DNA from: CAZQCI01 sp964592255
GTDB lineage: Bacteria; UBA10199; SBBF01
Assembly (NCBI GenBank): GCA_964592255.1
Contig: CAZQCI010000005.1
Location: 1 to 49,642, forward strand
DNA length: 49,642 bases
Direction: 5' to 3'
The first letter of the stretch is position 1. The number at the start of each line of letters is the position of its first letter. A model generated the notes under the pieces. That model did no database searches and was not told where the DNA came from. It worked only from the letters and a program-made list of their open reading frames with translations. The translations under genes and the position numbers were made by a program. Shown here one piece after another: positions 9,079 through 17,014 of this stretch.

Positions 9079-9771
9079 ATGAAAACGATTGATTTAAACG
9101 CCGCGCTTTCTAAATATTCTGACATCATTATTGCGGGTTTAGTGGTGGGGGTCTTGGGGATGATCATCATCCCGCTTCCCCATCAGTTGTTGGACGTACT
9201 TTTGACCATCAGCATCAGCTTAGGGGTCATTATTCTTTTAGTGGCTTTATATATTACGGAAGCGTTGAAGCTCGCTTCCTTCCCGACCATTCTTCTCATC
9301 AGTACGATGTATCGTTTGGCTCTTAATATTTCTTCTACTCGTCTTATTTTATCCGATGGTTATGCCGGTGAAGTGATTAACGCATTTGGAAATTTCGTGA
9401 CGCGGGGTAATTTTGTGGTGGGAACGGTGTTGTTTCTTATTATTACTCTCGTCAACTTTATTGTTGTGGCAAAAGGTGCTGAGCGTGTTTCTGAAGTGGC
9501 AGCGCGTTTTACTTTGGATGCCATGCCCGGAAAGCAAATGAGTATTGATGCCGATTTACGTGCGGGCACCATTACGATGGAACAAGCCCAGGAACGTCGG
9601 CGTACCCTTCAGCGCGAATCGCAAATGTATGGAGCCATGGATGGTGCGATGAAATTCGTTAAAGGGGATGCCATTGCAGGTATTATTATTACTGTCGTTA
9701 ACATCATCGGTGGTTTGATTATTGGTGTGGTTCAACGTGGTATGGAAATGGGAGCTGCGGCTCAGCTTTAA
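9079..9771 (+). CDS. sctV: type III secretion export gate SctV, N-terminal part ending at an in-frame TAA
   Basis: Membrane half of the SctV/FlhA export-gate family: spans at about residues 15-60, 70-90, 105-135 and 200-220 from ATG 9079. The highly conserved loop FTLDAMPGKQMSIDADLRAG and ERESQMYGAMDGAMKFVKGD, close to the SctV (non-flagellar) rather than FlhA form, is present. ATG 9079 is preferred over TTG 9070 because AAGGGG lies about 10 bp upstream. The frame stops at TAA 9769-9771, right after GMEMGAAAQL. In the family this point continues as ...YTLLTIGDGLV, and the same frame does continue directly after the stop. Either a nonsense mutation or an assembly error splits one gene of about 706 codons. 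Confidence 0.85.
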   Translation: MKTIDLNAALSKYSDIIIAGLVVGVLGMIIIPLPHQLLDVLLTISISLGVIILLVALYITEALKLASFPTILLISTMYRLALNISSTRLILSDGYAGEVINAFGNFVTRGNFVVGTVLFLIITLVNFIVVAKGAERVSEVAARFTLDAMPGKQMSIDADLRAGTITMEQAQERRRTLQRESQMYGAMDGAMKFVKGDAIAGIIITVVNIIGGLIIGVVQRGMEMGAAAQL

Positions 9772-9804
9772 ACTAGCCTAACCATCGGTGACGGTCTTGT
9801 CAGT

Positions 9805-11199
9805 ATGTTACCGGCTTTCATTATTTCTATGTCGGCCGGTGTGGTGGTTACCCGTGTGGCTTCTGATTCTAAAGACGCCAATCTAGGCCGTGATGTTTTT
9901 CTACAAATGACGGCTTATCCTAAAGTATTCATGATTGCCTCCGCTTTATTGCTGGGTTTGGCTTTAGTGCCGGGGCTTCCTAAAGTTCCTTTCATTATTT
10001 TGGGTGCTTTAATGGGTTCTTATGCTTATTACACCACCCGCAAACGGGAGGAAAAAGTACAGCAAGTCATGGATCAGCCTAAGGAAGAAAAAGTCAAAAA
10101 AGCGCTCGAAAAACATGGAGACCAGCTTCCTTTTATCATGCCTTCGCCCATTTCATTGGAAGTGGGTAGTTCCATCATTCCTTTCGTGGATGATTCCAAA
10201 GACGGTGGACGTTTTATCAACGAGCTCATCCCGCTTCTTCGGCACGGCCTGTATTACGAGCTGGGAGTTAACTTTCCAGGTATTCAAGTTCGTGGTCAGA
10301 CGGTGGACATGGAGCCGGAAGCCTATGTCATTAACATCAATGAAGTCCCGGTGGCGCGCGGTAAGGTCATGCAAGGTTGTATTTTAGTGGGGGAACCGTT
10401 GGAGCAACTCCAATTGTTTAACATCACTGGCAAAGAAACGATTCATCCGATTGATGGCTCCATCGTTACCTGGGTGTCCGACAAATTTAAGGAAGTGGCC
10501 GTGCAGGCTGGCTTTCGCATGTGGGATGTAGCCGAATATCTTATTTTGCATCTCTCTCACGTATTAAGAAAACATGCGCATGAATTTTTGGGTTTGCAGG
10601 AAGTACAAAATCTGTTGAACGAATTGGAAAAATCACATCCGGCTTTAGTGAAGGAATTGGTTCCAAAAGTAATTACAGTTTTACAATTATCCGAAATTTT
10701 TCAGCGCTTGGTACAAGAAGAAATTGCTATTCGTGATTTAAAAAATATTTTTTCTACTTTAGCTCAGTGGGCGGAAGTGGAGCGCAATACTCTTATTCTC
10801 ACCGAGCATATACGTGCTGGTCTTAAACGTTACATCACTCATAAATATGCCGGGCATGGAAACACTTTGGCGGTTTATCTTCTTGATCCTTCTATCGAAG
10901 ATATGGTGCGTGAGTCGATTCGTACGACGGAAAAAGGAAACTATCTGGCCCTCGACCCTGAAATTACCCAAGAGCTTATTGAGTCTGTCGGTAAAGAAAT
11001 TGCTTCGCATCCTTTTCCTCCGGGTGCACGCCCTCCGGTGATTTTAACCACTGCTGAAATCCGACGATATTTTCGAAAAGTGATCGAGCTGGAATTTCCA
11101 CAACTATCGGTTTTGTCTTATCAAGAGCTTGCCGAAAATCTTCGCATTCAACCCATTGCCCGCGTTAATCTTCCACGCTTGCAGGCGCAGAATCCTTGA
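9805..11199 (+). CDS. sctV: type III secretion export gate SctV, C-terminal part (continues the same frame after the TAA)
   Basis: The frame is the same as the upstream part and is open from 9772, reading TSLTIGDGLVSMLPAF before and through the ATG at 9805; that ATG has no ribosome binding site. It holds the last membrane spans (SAGVVVTRVA, then about 50-90) and the large cytoplasmic domain that forms the export nonamer and docks chaperones and gatekeepers. SctV-type signatures are YLLDPSIEDMVRESI, LDPEITQELIESV, PPGARPPVILTTAEIRRYFR and FPQLSVLSYQELAENL. No further stop or frameshift is seen in 464 residues, which argues that damage, if real, is recent. No other type III secretion gene is in the window. 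Confidence 0.85.
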   Translation: MLPAFIISMSAGVVVTRVASDSKDANLGRDVFLQMTAYPKVFMIASALLLGLALVPGLPKVPFIILGALMGSYAYYTTRKREEKVQQVMDQPKEEKVKKALEKHGDQLPFIMPSPISLEVGSSIIPFVDDSKDGGRFINELIPLLRHGLYYELGVNFPGIQVRGQTVDMEPEAYVININEVPVARGKVMQGCILVGEPLEQLQLFNITGKETIHPIDGSIVTWVSDKFKEVAVQAGFRMWDVAEYLILHLSHVLRKHAHEFLGLQEVQNLLNELEKSHPALVKELVPKVITVLQLSEIFQRLVQEEIAIRDLKNIFSTLAQWAEVERNTLILTEHIRAGLKRYITHKYAGHGNTLAVYLLDPSIEDMVRESIRTTEKGNYLALDPEITQELIESVGKEIASHPFPPGARPPVILTTAEIRRYFRKVIELEFPQLSVLSYQELAENLRIQPIARVNLPRLQAQNP

Positions 11200-11240
11200 A
11201 CCCATTGACTCCTTTGAAAGAAGAGTGTTAATCCAAACCA

Positions 11241-12404
11241 GTGACGGATTTTTTGGAAAATTCCCTACAAAACCTGAAAGATAAGGGTCTCTACCGCTCT
11301 CTTAAAACGGTGGAGGGGCCTCAGGACTCTGAAATTCTTGTTCAAGGTCGACGCCTGATTAATTTTTCATCCAATAATTATCTTGGGCTTGCGCATCATC
11401 CTGTTTTAATCAATGCCGCCATCGAAGCAACTCGAAATTATGGAACAGGGAGTGGGGCCTCTCGTTTAATTACGGGTTCTATGCGGGTGCATGAGGAGTT
11501 GGAAGAAGCCATTGCTACCTTTAAAGGGGCTGAAAAAGCACTTTTATTTAATTCGGGTTATCATGCCAATATTGGTGTTATCTCCAGTCTGATGAGGGAC
11601 GGTGGAGTTATTTTTTCTGATTCTTTAAATCATGCAAGTCTGATCGATGGTTGTCGTTTGTCGAAAGCTCAAGTCCAAGTCTATCGCCATAACGATAGAA
11701 CTCATTTGCAGGCCCTGCTTGAGGAAGCCTCTCAAAACAATTCAAGAAAACTCATTATCACCGACACTATTTTTTCCATGGATGGTGATCTTTGTCTTCT
11801 TCCAGATATCATGAATTTGGCCGAAAAATATAAGGCCTTTGTTTTGGTGGATGAGGCGCATGCGACTGGCGTTTTGGGTCGAAGGGGCCGGGGGGCTGTG
11901 GAACATTTTGGTGTTCAATCATCTCATCCTTATCTTATTCAAATGGGTACTTTGGGAAAAGCCCTAGGCTCTTTTGGGGCCTATGTGGTTGGGAGCCGTG
12001 ATCTCATCGATTGGTTGATTAATACCGCGCGGTCTTTTGTATACACAACTGCCTTACCTCCAGGTGTTGCCGCCGCTTCTCAAGCAGCTATTCAACTTGT
12101 TTCCAACGATCTCTCTTTCAAAGAAAAGTTATGGGAGAATGTGGCCTATTTTAACAAAAAGCTGAGAGCGATAACTCAGTTTTCAGATATTCCATCGGTT
12201 TCTCCTATTTTTCCTATCATTCTGGGGTCTGCTGAAAAAACAATGGAGGCTTCACTCTCTTTGTTTGATAAAGGAATTTGGATTCAGGGTATTCGCCCTC
12301 CTACTGTGCCAGAAGGAACCGCTCGCTTACGCTTAACCTTAATGTCTACTCATACTCGAGATCAATTAGATCGATGTTTGGAGGCTTTGAAGGAAATTTT
12401 ATGA
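11241..12404 (+). CDS. bioF: 8-amino-7-oxononanoate synthase BioF
   Basis: 387 residues from a GTG start. It is a PLP enzyme joining pimeloyl-ACP or -CoA with alanine in biotin synthesis. Family motifs in order: FSSNNYLGLAHHP, GSGASRLITGS, FNSGYHANIGV, SDSLNHASLIDG, TDTIFSMDGD, DEAHATGVLGRRGRG and the PLP lysine in GTLGKALGSFGAYVVG. The related KBL enzymes are similar, but the adjacent bioA decides the call. The TGA overlaps the bioA ATG (ATGA), so the two are translationally coupled. bioB and bioD are not in the window. Confidence 0.95.
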   Translation: MTDFLENSLQNLKDKGLYRSLKTVEGPQDSEILVQGRRLINFSSNNYLGLAHHPVLINAAIEATRNYGTGSGASRLITGSMRVHEELEEAIATFKGAEKALLFNSGYHANIGVISSLMRDGGVIFSDSLNHASLIDGCRLSKAQVQVYRHNDRTHLQALLEEASQNNSRKLIITDTIFSMDGDLCLLPDIMNLAEKYKAFVLVDEAHATGVLGRRGRGAVEHFGVQSSHPYLIQMGTLGKALGSFGAYVVGSRDLIDWLINTARSFVYTTALPPGVAAASQAAIQLVSNDLSFKEKLWENVAYFNKKLRAITQFSDIPSVSPIFPIILGSAEKTMEASLSLFDKGIWIQGIRPPTVPEGTARLRLTLMSTHTRDQLDRCLEALKEIL

Positions 12405-13729
12405 ACTGGGAAGAAAAAGATAAAACTTATATCTGGCATCCTTTTACACAAATGCAAGATTGGGAAAAAGAGACTCCTCTTATCATCGAGAGTGGAGAAG
12501 GTAATTTTCTTATCGACACTCATGGAAAAAAATATCTCGATGGTATTTCTTCGTTATGGGTGACCGTTCATGGCCACAATAAAAAAGAAATTAATGAGGC
12601 GATTAAGTCTCAGTTGGATCGGGTGGCTCATTCCACTCTTTTGGGGCTTTCTAATGTGCCGGCTATTGAATTAGCCGAAAAATTAATTGGTATTGCTCCA
12701 CCTAATTTGAAAAAAGTGTTTTATTCCGATAATGGATCCACCGCCGTTGAAATTGCCCTTAAAATAGCATTTCAATATTGGCATAATTCTCCTCAGCCGC
12801 CTCTTGCATTAAGAGAAGGAGGCCAACATCACAAAAATAAATTTCTTACTTTTACTAATGCTTATCATGGTGACACCATTGGCTCAGTTAGCCTCGGTGG
12901 TATTGATTTGTTTCATCAAATCTACAAGCCTCTTCTTTTTGATGCCATTCAAGCCAATTTTGATAATGCGTGTGATTTAATTGAAAAACATAAAAAGGAT
13001 TTGGCTGCCGTTGTCATTGAGCCGATGATGCAAGGTGCGGCTGGCATGTTGCTCCAGCCGCCGGGATTTTTGAAAAAATTACGTGCGGCGTGTGACGCGC
13101 ATGGAGTGTTGCTCATTTTTGATGAAGTAGCCACCGGGTTTGGGCGTACCGGTAAAATGTTTGCTTGCGAACACGAAAAAGTTTGGCCCGATATGATGTG
13201 TGTGGCTAAAGGCATTACCGGAGGCTACCTTCCTTTGGCCGCTACATTGACGACTCAAGAAATCTACCAAGGGTTTTGCGGTGAATACAAAGACCTTAAA
13301 ACTTTCTTCCATGGTCATACCTATACCGGTAATCCCTTGGCAGCTGCGGCTGCAGTAGCCAACATCCATCTTTTTGAAAAAGAAAAGACATTGGAAAAAA
13401 TGCAGCCTCAAATTATTCGTTTAACAGAAGGGTTGAAAAAATTTAAAACTTTGCCGGCTGTAGCAGACATCCGTCAATTGGGCTTTATGGTGGGAATTGA
13501 ATTGATGAAGAATGGAATCACACCGTATCCCCTTGAAGAAAAAATCGGCATTCGGGTTATTCTTGAAGCACGTCGTCGTGGGGTCATTCTTCGTCCCTTG
13601 GGCAATGTAATTGTCTTGATGCCGCCGTTGACTCTTTCCGGCGATGAAATGGATTTGTTGCTCCAAGTGACGTTTGATTCTATTAAGAAGGTAACGGAAG
13701 AGTCCTGTCAAAATCCTGCAGCCACTTGA
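12401..13729 (+). CDS. bioA: adenosylmethionine--8-amino-7-oxononanoate aminotransferase BioA
   Basis: 442 residues from ATG 12401, overlapping the bioF stop by the ATGA arrangement; the longer frame from 12278 lies inside bioF. It transfers the amino group of SAM to 8-amino-7-oxononanoate. Motifs: IWHPFTQMQDW at the N-terminus, SDNGSTAVEIALK, NAYHGDTIGSVSLGG, FDEVATGFGRTG, the PLP lysine in CVAKGITGGYLPLAAT, and FFHGHTYTGNPLAAAAA. Residues about 130-144 (SPQPPLALREGGQHH) are an insertion compared with the usual spacing before the YHGDT motif; the DNA there is a copy of a palindromic repeat also found before pdxA. The 3' end overlaps the convergent outer-membrane gene by 22 bp. Confidence 0.96.
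   Translation: MNWEEKDKTYIWHPFTQMQDWEKETPLIIESGEGNFLIDTHGKKYLDGISSLWVTVHGHNKKEINEAIKSQLDRVAHSTLLGLSNVPAIELAEKLIGIAPPNLKKVFYSDNGSTAVEIALKIAFQYWHNSPQPPLALREGGQHHKNKFLTFTNAYHGDTIGSVSLGGIDLFHQIYKPLLFDAIQANFDNACDLIEKHKKDLAAVVIEPMMQGAAGMLLQPPGFLKKLRAACDAHGVLLIFDEVATGFGRTGKMFACEHEKVWPDMMCVAKGITGGYLPLAATLTTQEIYQGFCGEYKDLKTFFHGHTYTGNPLAAAAAVANIHLFEKEKTLEKMQPQIIRLTEGLKKFKTLPAVADIRQLGFMVGIELMKNGITPYPLEEKIGIRVILEARRRGVILRPLGNVIVLMPPLTLSGDEMDLLLQVTFDSIKKVTEESCQNPAAT
12794..12819. repeat. palindromic repeat copy inside bioA
   Basis: 26 bp that match 43272-43297, in front of pdxA, at 22 of 26 positions. The core is CTCTT, five bases, AAGAG, with partly complementary flanks. It is translated in frame as part of the extra segment of BioA, so it looks like a repeat element that entered a coding sequence without breaking the frame. 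Confidence 0.6.
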
Positions 13730-14862
13730 AAACCGAATAGGCGTGATTCCTTCTCCAGAGTTTCGGTTCCCACTTCGTGACCGTAGGTAGCGAAATTGAA
13801 TTTGAAATATTTGAAGTCCAATCCCAACCCACCGGTGATGTAGCCTTGGTCCAATCCGATACGAGCCGAGATAGAACGGAGGAATTTGGAAATTTTCGGC
13901 CAAGTCACTTCGTACCCGGCATGCAGTTTGTTAATAAAATCGGTTTCGTGATCCAGGTCACGTACGTCCAGTGCGAAGACCGATTTGAGTTTGCCGTAAT
14001 GAGGGTGGAGCGCTAGGCCTGCGCTTAAGCACTGAGATTGCTCTCCTACATTATCTCCCGTAAAGAAGCGCGTGTCTCCTATATCCTGCAGTGTCAGGGC
14101 AAAGCGCGGATCAAGATAGTGCCACGTTTTTCCTTTTATGGGAAGTTTGGCCTTAAGACCAATGTCGCCCCCGATGCCAAATCCCATACGGTCTGTTTCG
14201 ATCGAGTCACCGAAATTATCGTCTGTTACCACGTCCGTTTGTGTGATTTGTCCCTCGATCAAATGGCGTTCCATAAACTTGAGGGCAACCCCCGCCTGAA
14301 GATGGTTATCGAAAAAATTGAGTGCGGATCCCACTTGTAGACCCCCTTGGGACATTGCTTCAATGTCGATGGTGTTAGAGGGAGCGCCATGTATTTGTAC
14401 GGCTGTTCTATTCTCGTAAAAAAGGGAGGCAGCGATGTATTTATGCATCAGATTTGCGATGGAACCATGCACTCTCGCTTCTTCGTAACGTCCGGCATTG
14501 GCTGCCGTAAAATTATTAAAGGAATCCAACTTATCCGTGTCATTTGAGCTATCATCGATATCGTCCGCCAGATCGCGGATATCATCCGAAAACGAAATAG
14601 CTTTGTAGGAAAATTCAACCGTAGGCAGGAGAAATTGCATATGAACTTTTTTCTCAAAATCATTAATGGCGGCTGGATTGTAGAAGAGGGCATTCTCATC
14701 CGATCCATCCACTGCAATAAAGGCTCCGCCCATTCCTAAAGGCCTGATGCCCTGCATGGAACGTGGAGAACTTTGTCCAGTCATATCCTGAGAGTGAACC
14801 GTTAGAGTGATAAATGTGAAGAGAAAGAAGGAAACGATAAAAAACCGAATCGACTGTCTCAT
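13708..14862 (-). CDS. TraF/PorV-like outer-membrane beta-barrel protein
   Basis: 384 residues. A signal peptide is clear (MRQSIRFFIVSFFLFTFITLTVHS, cleavage before QDMTG). After it comes GIRPLGMGGAFIAVDGSDENALFYNPAA, a motif of the FadL/PorV/TraF_2 group, quoted here only as its two parts GIRPLGMGGAFIAV and NALFYNPA. The rest is beta-rich with a variable Asp/Asn/Ser loop (DDIDDSSNDTDKLD) and ends FGFQVAAGF with a terminal Phe. It is probably an outer-membrane channel or assembly factor; the substrate is unknown. A good ribosome binding site (AGGAGA) lies 5 bp before the ATG. It is divergent from hisG and convergent with bioA. Confidence 0.85.
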   Translation of the reverse strand: MRQSIRFFIVSFFLFTFITLTVHSQDMTGQSSPRSMQGIRPLGMGGAFIAVDGSDENALFYNPAAINDFEKKVHMQFLLPTVEFSYKAISFSDDIRDLADDIDDSSNDTDKLDSFNNFTAANAGRYEEARVHGSIANLMHKYIAASLFYENRTAVQIHGAPSNTIDIEAMSQGGLQVGSALNFFDNHLQAGVALKFMERHLIEGQITQTDVVTDDNFGDSIETDRMGFGIGGDIGLKAKLPIKGKTWHYLDPRFALTLQDIGDTRFFTGDNVGEQSQCLSAGLALHPHYGKLKSVFALDVRDLDHETDFINKLHAGYEVTWPKISKFLRSISARIGLDQGYITGGLGLDFKYFKFNFATYGHEVGTETLEKESRLFGFQVAAGF

Positions 14863-14990
14863 AAAAGTCTCCTGATGGGGATGATAAGTAAGAGCTATAA
14901 TGATACCTGAAAAGAAGACTTTTGGTCACAAATTTTTCGGGTTTTTCGGTATTGCAAAATCCGACACTTGTATGATAGTTGACGCCCCTT

Positions 14991-15869
14991 ATGACCAATC
15001 AAATTTTGAAATTAGGCCTTCCTAAAGGAAGCCTGCAAGAATCCACTTTTCGTCTTTTTAAGAAAGCCGGCTATAACATGAATGTTGGTAGCCGTTCTTA
15101 TTTTCCTTCTATTGATGACCCTGAGCTTTCCGGCCTTTTAATTCGGGCTCAAGAAATGGCTCGTTATGTTCAAGATGGCATTTTGGATTGCGGGCTTACG
15201 GGCCGTGATTGGGTGGCTGACTGTAATGCTGATGTTGTTGAAGTAGGGGAGTTGACCTACTCCAAAGTTAGTGCACGTCCTGTTCGTTGGGTGGTGGCTG
15301 TCCCGAACGACTCTCCGATTAAAAGTATCAAAGACCTTCAAGGAAAAAGAATTGCCACGGAAATGGTCGGTTACACCCGCCGTTTTCTTCAGGAAAAAGG
15401 GATTACTGCCACGGTTGAATTTTCTTGGGGTGCGACTGAAGTTAAACCCCCGCTTCTGGCGGATGCCATTGTAGAGCTAACGGAAACGGGTTCATCCCTT
15501 AAAGCTAATAATTTGCGCATTGTGGATACCATTATGGAGTCGGTGACTCTTCTGATTGCGAATAAAAAAGCGTGGGAGAATCCCTGGAAACGCGAAAAGC
15601 TTCAAAACATCTTTTTACTTTTAAAGGGTGCTATTTCCGCGGAGGAAAAAGTAGGCCTCAAGATGAATGTTGCGGAAAAAGATTTGAAAAAAGTCATTGA
15701 ATCTCTTCCAGCTTTGCATACCCCAACCGTAGGGGCCTTATATGACAAGGGTTGGCACAGTGTGGAAGTCATTATCGATGAACGCGTTGTACGTGACATG
15801 ATTCCTAAATTAAAAGCAGCTGGTGCGACAGGAATTGTGGAATATCCGCTTAATAAGGTTATTTTGTGA
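14991..15869 (+). CDS. hisG: ATP phosphoribosyltransferase HisG, long form
   Basis: 292 residues from ATG 14991, which gives the usual start (NQILKLGLPKGSLQEST); a TTG at 14979 would add four residues. It catalyses the first step of histidine synthesis, ATP plus PRPP to phosphoribosyl-ATP. The PRPP-site region reads IVELTETGSSLKANNLRIV, and DCGLTGRDWV is another family block. The C-terminal third (from about residue 215, with LPALHTPTVGALYDKGWHSV) is the regulatory ACT-like domain of the long, HisZ-independent form, so the enzyme should be feedback-inhibited by histidine (family knowledge). No other his gene is nearby. Confidence 0.96.
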   Translation: MTNQILKLGLPKGSLQESTFRLFKKAGYNMNVGSRSYFPSIDDPELSGLLIRAQEMARYVQDGILDCGLTGRDWVADCNADVVEVGELTYSKVSARPVRWVVAVPNDSPIKSIKDLQGKRIATEMVGYTRRFLQEKGITATVEFSWGATEVKPPLLADAIVELTETGSSLKANNLRIVDTIMESVTLLIANKKAWENPWKREKLQNIFLLLKGAISAEEKVGLKMNVAEKDLKKVIESLPALHTPTVGALYDKGWHSVEVIIDERVVRDMIPKLKAAGATGIVEYPLNKVIL

Positions 15870-15873
15870 GGTT

Positions 15874-16031
15874 TTTGGCAAGATAAAGTGTTTTTTTTAT
15901 TTTAAAATTGAGAAAATGGTGTTTTTTTTTAAGAGGATTATCAGGAAGTAGTTATCATGTTGATATCTTAATAAAAGAAGCCTCGAACAGTTCAATTTTA
16001 AAATAAAAAACAAAACACTTTTCTTGCCAAA
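15874..16031. repeat. 158-bp element with about 38-bp terminal inverted repeats (MITE-like) at the ftsY start
   Basis: The left arm 15874-15911 and right arm 15992-16031 are nearly perfect reverse complements, apart from small length differences in A/T runs: TTTGGCAAG near one end pairs with CTTGCCAAA at the other, and TTTTAAAATTGA pairs with TCAATTTTAAAA at the inner ends. The 80-bp centre is AT-rich with no gene. The element fills the hisG-ftsY spacer, and its right end includes the TTG that opens the ftsY frame. It could be a small non-autonomous mobile element or a large hairpin terminator. Confidence 0.75.
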
Positions 16032-16944
16032 GTTTTTCTTTTCACTTTTCTTTTTGAAGAACCCTTTTAAAAACCTTTTTTTTGGTCTTAAAAAATCCGT
16101 TGCCGAGTCGCTTCCGGAAATTGAGGAAAGTCTTCTGGAAGCCGATGTTGGTGTCGCTACGGCTGAATTTCTCATCAACGCTCTTAAAAATTCCAAAGTT
16201 AAAACCCCAGAAGAAGCGACTCTGTTTCTTAAAAATCAGGTTCGTGATTTGTTGCAAACACCTGTGTCCCAGACACCTGTGTCTCAGACACCTGTGTCAA
16301 TGACATCTGTGATGAGATTTCCTGTTCATCGTCCGGGGGTTTTTCTTTTTTTGGGGGTTAATGGTGTTGGTAAAACGACTTCAATAGCAAAGCTGGCAAA
16401 TTATTTTTTAAAGCAAGGTTTATCTCGAGGTCTTTTGGTTGCGGGGGATACTTTTCGTGCAGCGGCTGTGGAGCAATTAAAAACATGGGGAAATAGGTTA
16501 GGGCTTGAAACGATTGCGGGCCAAAACAATGCGGATCCGGCCAGTGTGGTTTTTGATGGATTGCCGGCGGCAAAAAATCGACAAGTCGATTTTGTTTTAG
16601 TGGATACCTCTGGGCGCTTACAGACTAAATCTCATTTGATGGAAGAATTGAAAAAAATATTACGGATTTCTGAAAAAGCATTGCAGCGCCCCGTTGATGA
16701 GATTTTTTTGGTCTTAGATGCGACCACTGGGCAGAATGGTTTAAGTCAGGCTTTATTGTTTAAAGAAGCAACGAATATTACGGGCTTGGTCCTGACTAAG
16801 CTCGATAGTCGAGCTAAGGGGGGAGTGGTTCTTTCTATTGTTCGTCAAACAGGTTTGCCGGTTCGATTCATTGGTTTTGGGGAAAGTATTGACGATTGGC
16901 AGCCTTTTGATGCGACCAAGTTTGCCGAAGAGTTATTCAGCTAA
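16024..16944 (+). CDS. ftsY: signal recognition particle receptor FtsY
   Basis: Up to 306 residues. FtsY binds the SRP-ribosome complex at the membrane through its GTPase. The N domain begins around NPFKNLFFGLKKSVAESLPE; the G domain has GVNGVGKTTSIAKLA (G1), GDTFRAAAVEQLK, DTSGRLQ (usually DTAGR) and TKLDSRAKGG. No acidic A domain is present. Between N and G domains lies a tandem QTPVS linker. The start is uncertain: TTG 16024 lies inside the right arm of an inverted repeat and has no Shine-Dalgarno; TTG 16054 is another choice, and there is no ATG before the G domain. The frame stays open back to 15964. Confidence 0.92.
   Translation: MPKFFFSLFFLKNPFKNLFFGLKKSVAESLPEIEESLLEADVGVATAEFLINALKNSKVKTPEEATLFLKNQVRDLLQTPVSQTPVSQTPVSMTSVMRFPVHRPGVFLFLGVNGVGKTTSIAKLANYFLKQGLSRGLLVAGDTFRAAAVEQLKTWGNRLGLETIAGQNNADPASVVFDGLPAAKNRQVDFVLVDTSGRLQTKSHLMEELKKILRISEKALQRPVDEIFLVLDATTGQNGLSQALLFKEATNITGLVLTKLDSRAKGGVVLSIVRQTGLPVRFIGFGESIDDWQPFDATKFAEELFS
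16255..16314 (+). repeat. 15-bp tandem repeat in ftsY (QTPVS units)
   Basis: Three near-identical 15-bp units (CAGACACCTGTGTCT and variants) at 16255-16299 and a degenerate fourth to 16314. Each unit holds the small inverted repeat GACAC / GTGTC, so the stretch can form several hairpins, and it encodes a Pro/Thr/Ser linker between the FtsY N and G domains. Confidence 0.8.
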
Positions 16945-17014
16945 AATAATCACATAAAAAAGATTCTACAAAAAAGTTTCGGTATGGGCTGTCTTGTTAT
17001 ATACTGTTTATGAG

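Larger units (their letters stand above)
9079..11199 (+). pseudogene. sctV: whole sctV locus, one gene with a single internal TAA
   Basis: Taken together the two parts would encode about 706 residues, the normal SctV length, with no residues missing at the junction. The TAA takes the place of the Tyr usually found before TLLTIGDGLV; TAT or TAC to TAA is a single-base change. Confidence 0.7.

Noticed and set aside
9769..9771. TAA as a reassigned sense codon
   Set aside because: Many other genes here, such as argJ, secA and ruvX neighbours, end at TAA in the expected place, so a changed code is not supported.
15874..16031. Insertion sequence with transposase
   Set aside because: The 80-bp centre is too short to encode a transposase; only a non-autonomous element or hairpin is possible.
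16255..16314. CRISPR-like array
   Set aside because: Units are 15 bp, contiguous without spacers, in frame in ftsY, and no cas gene is near.
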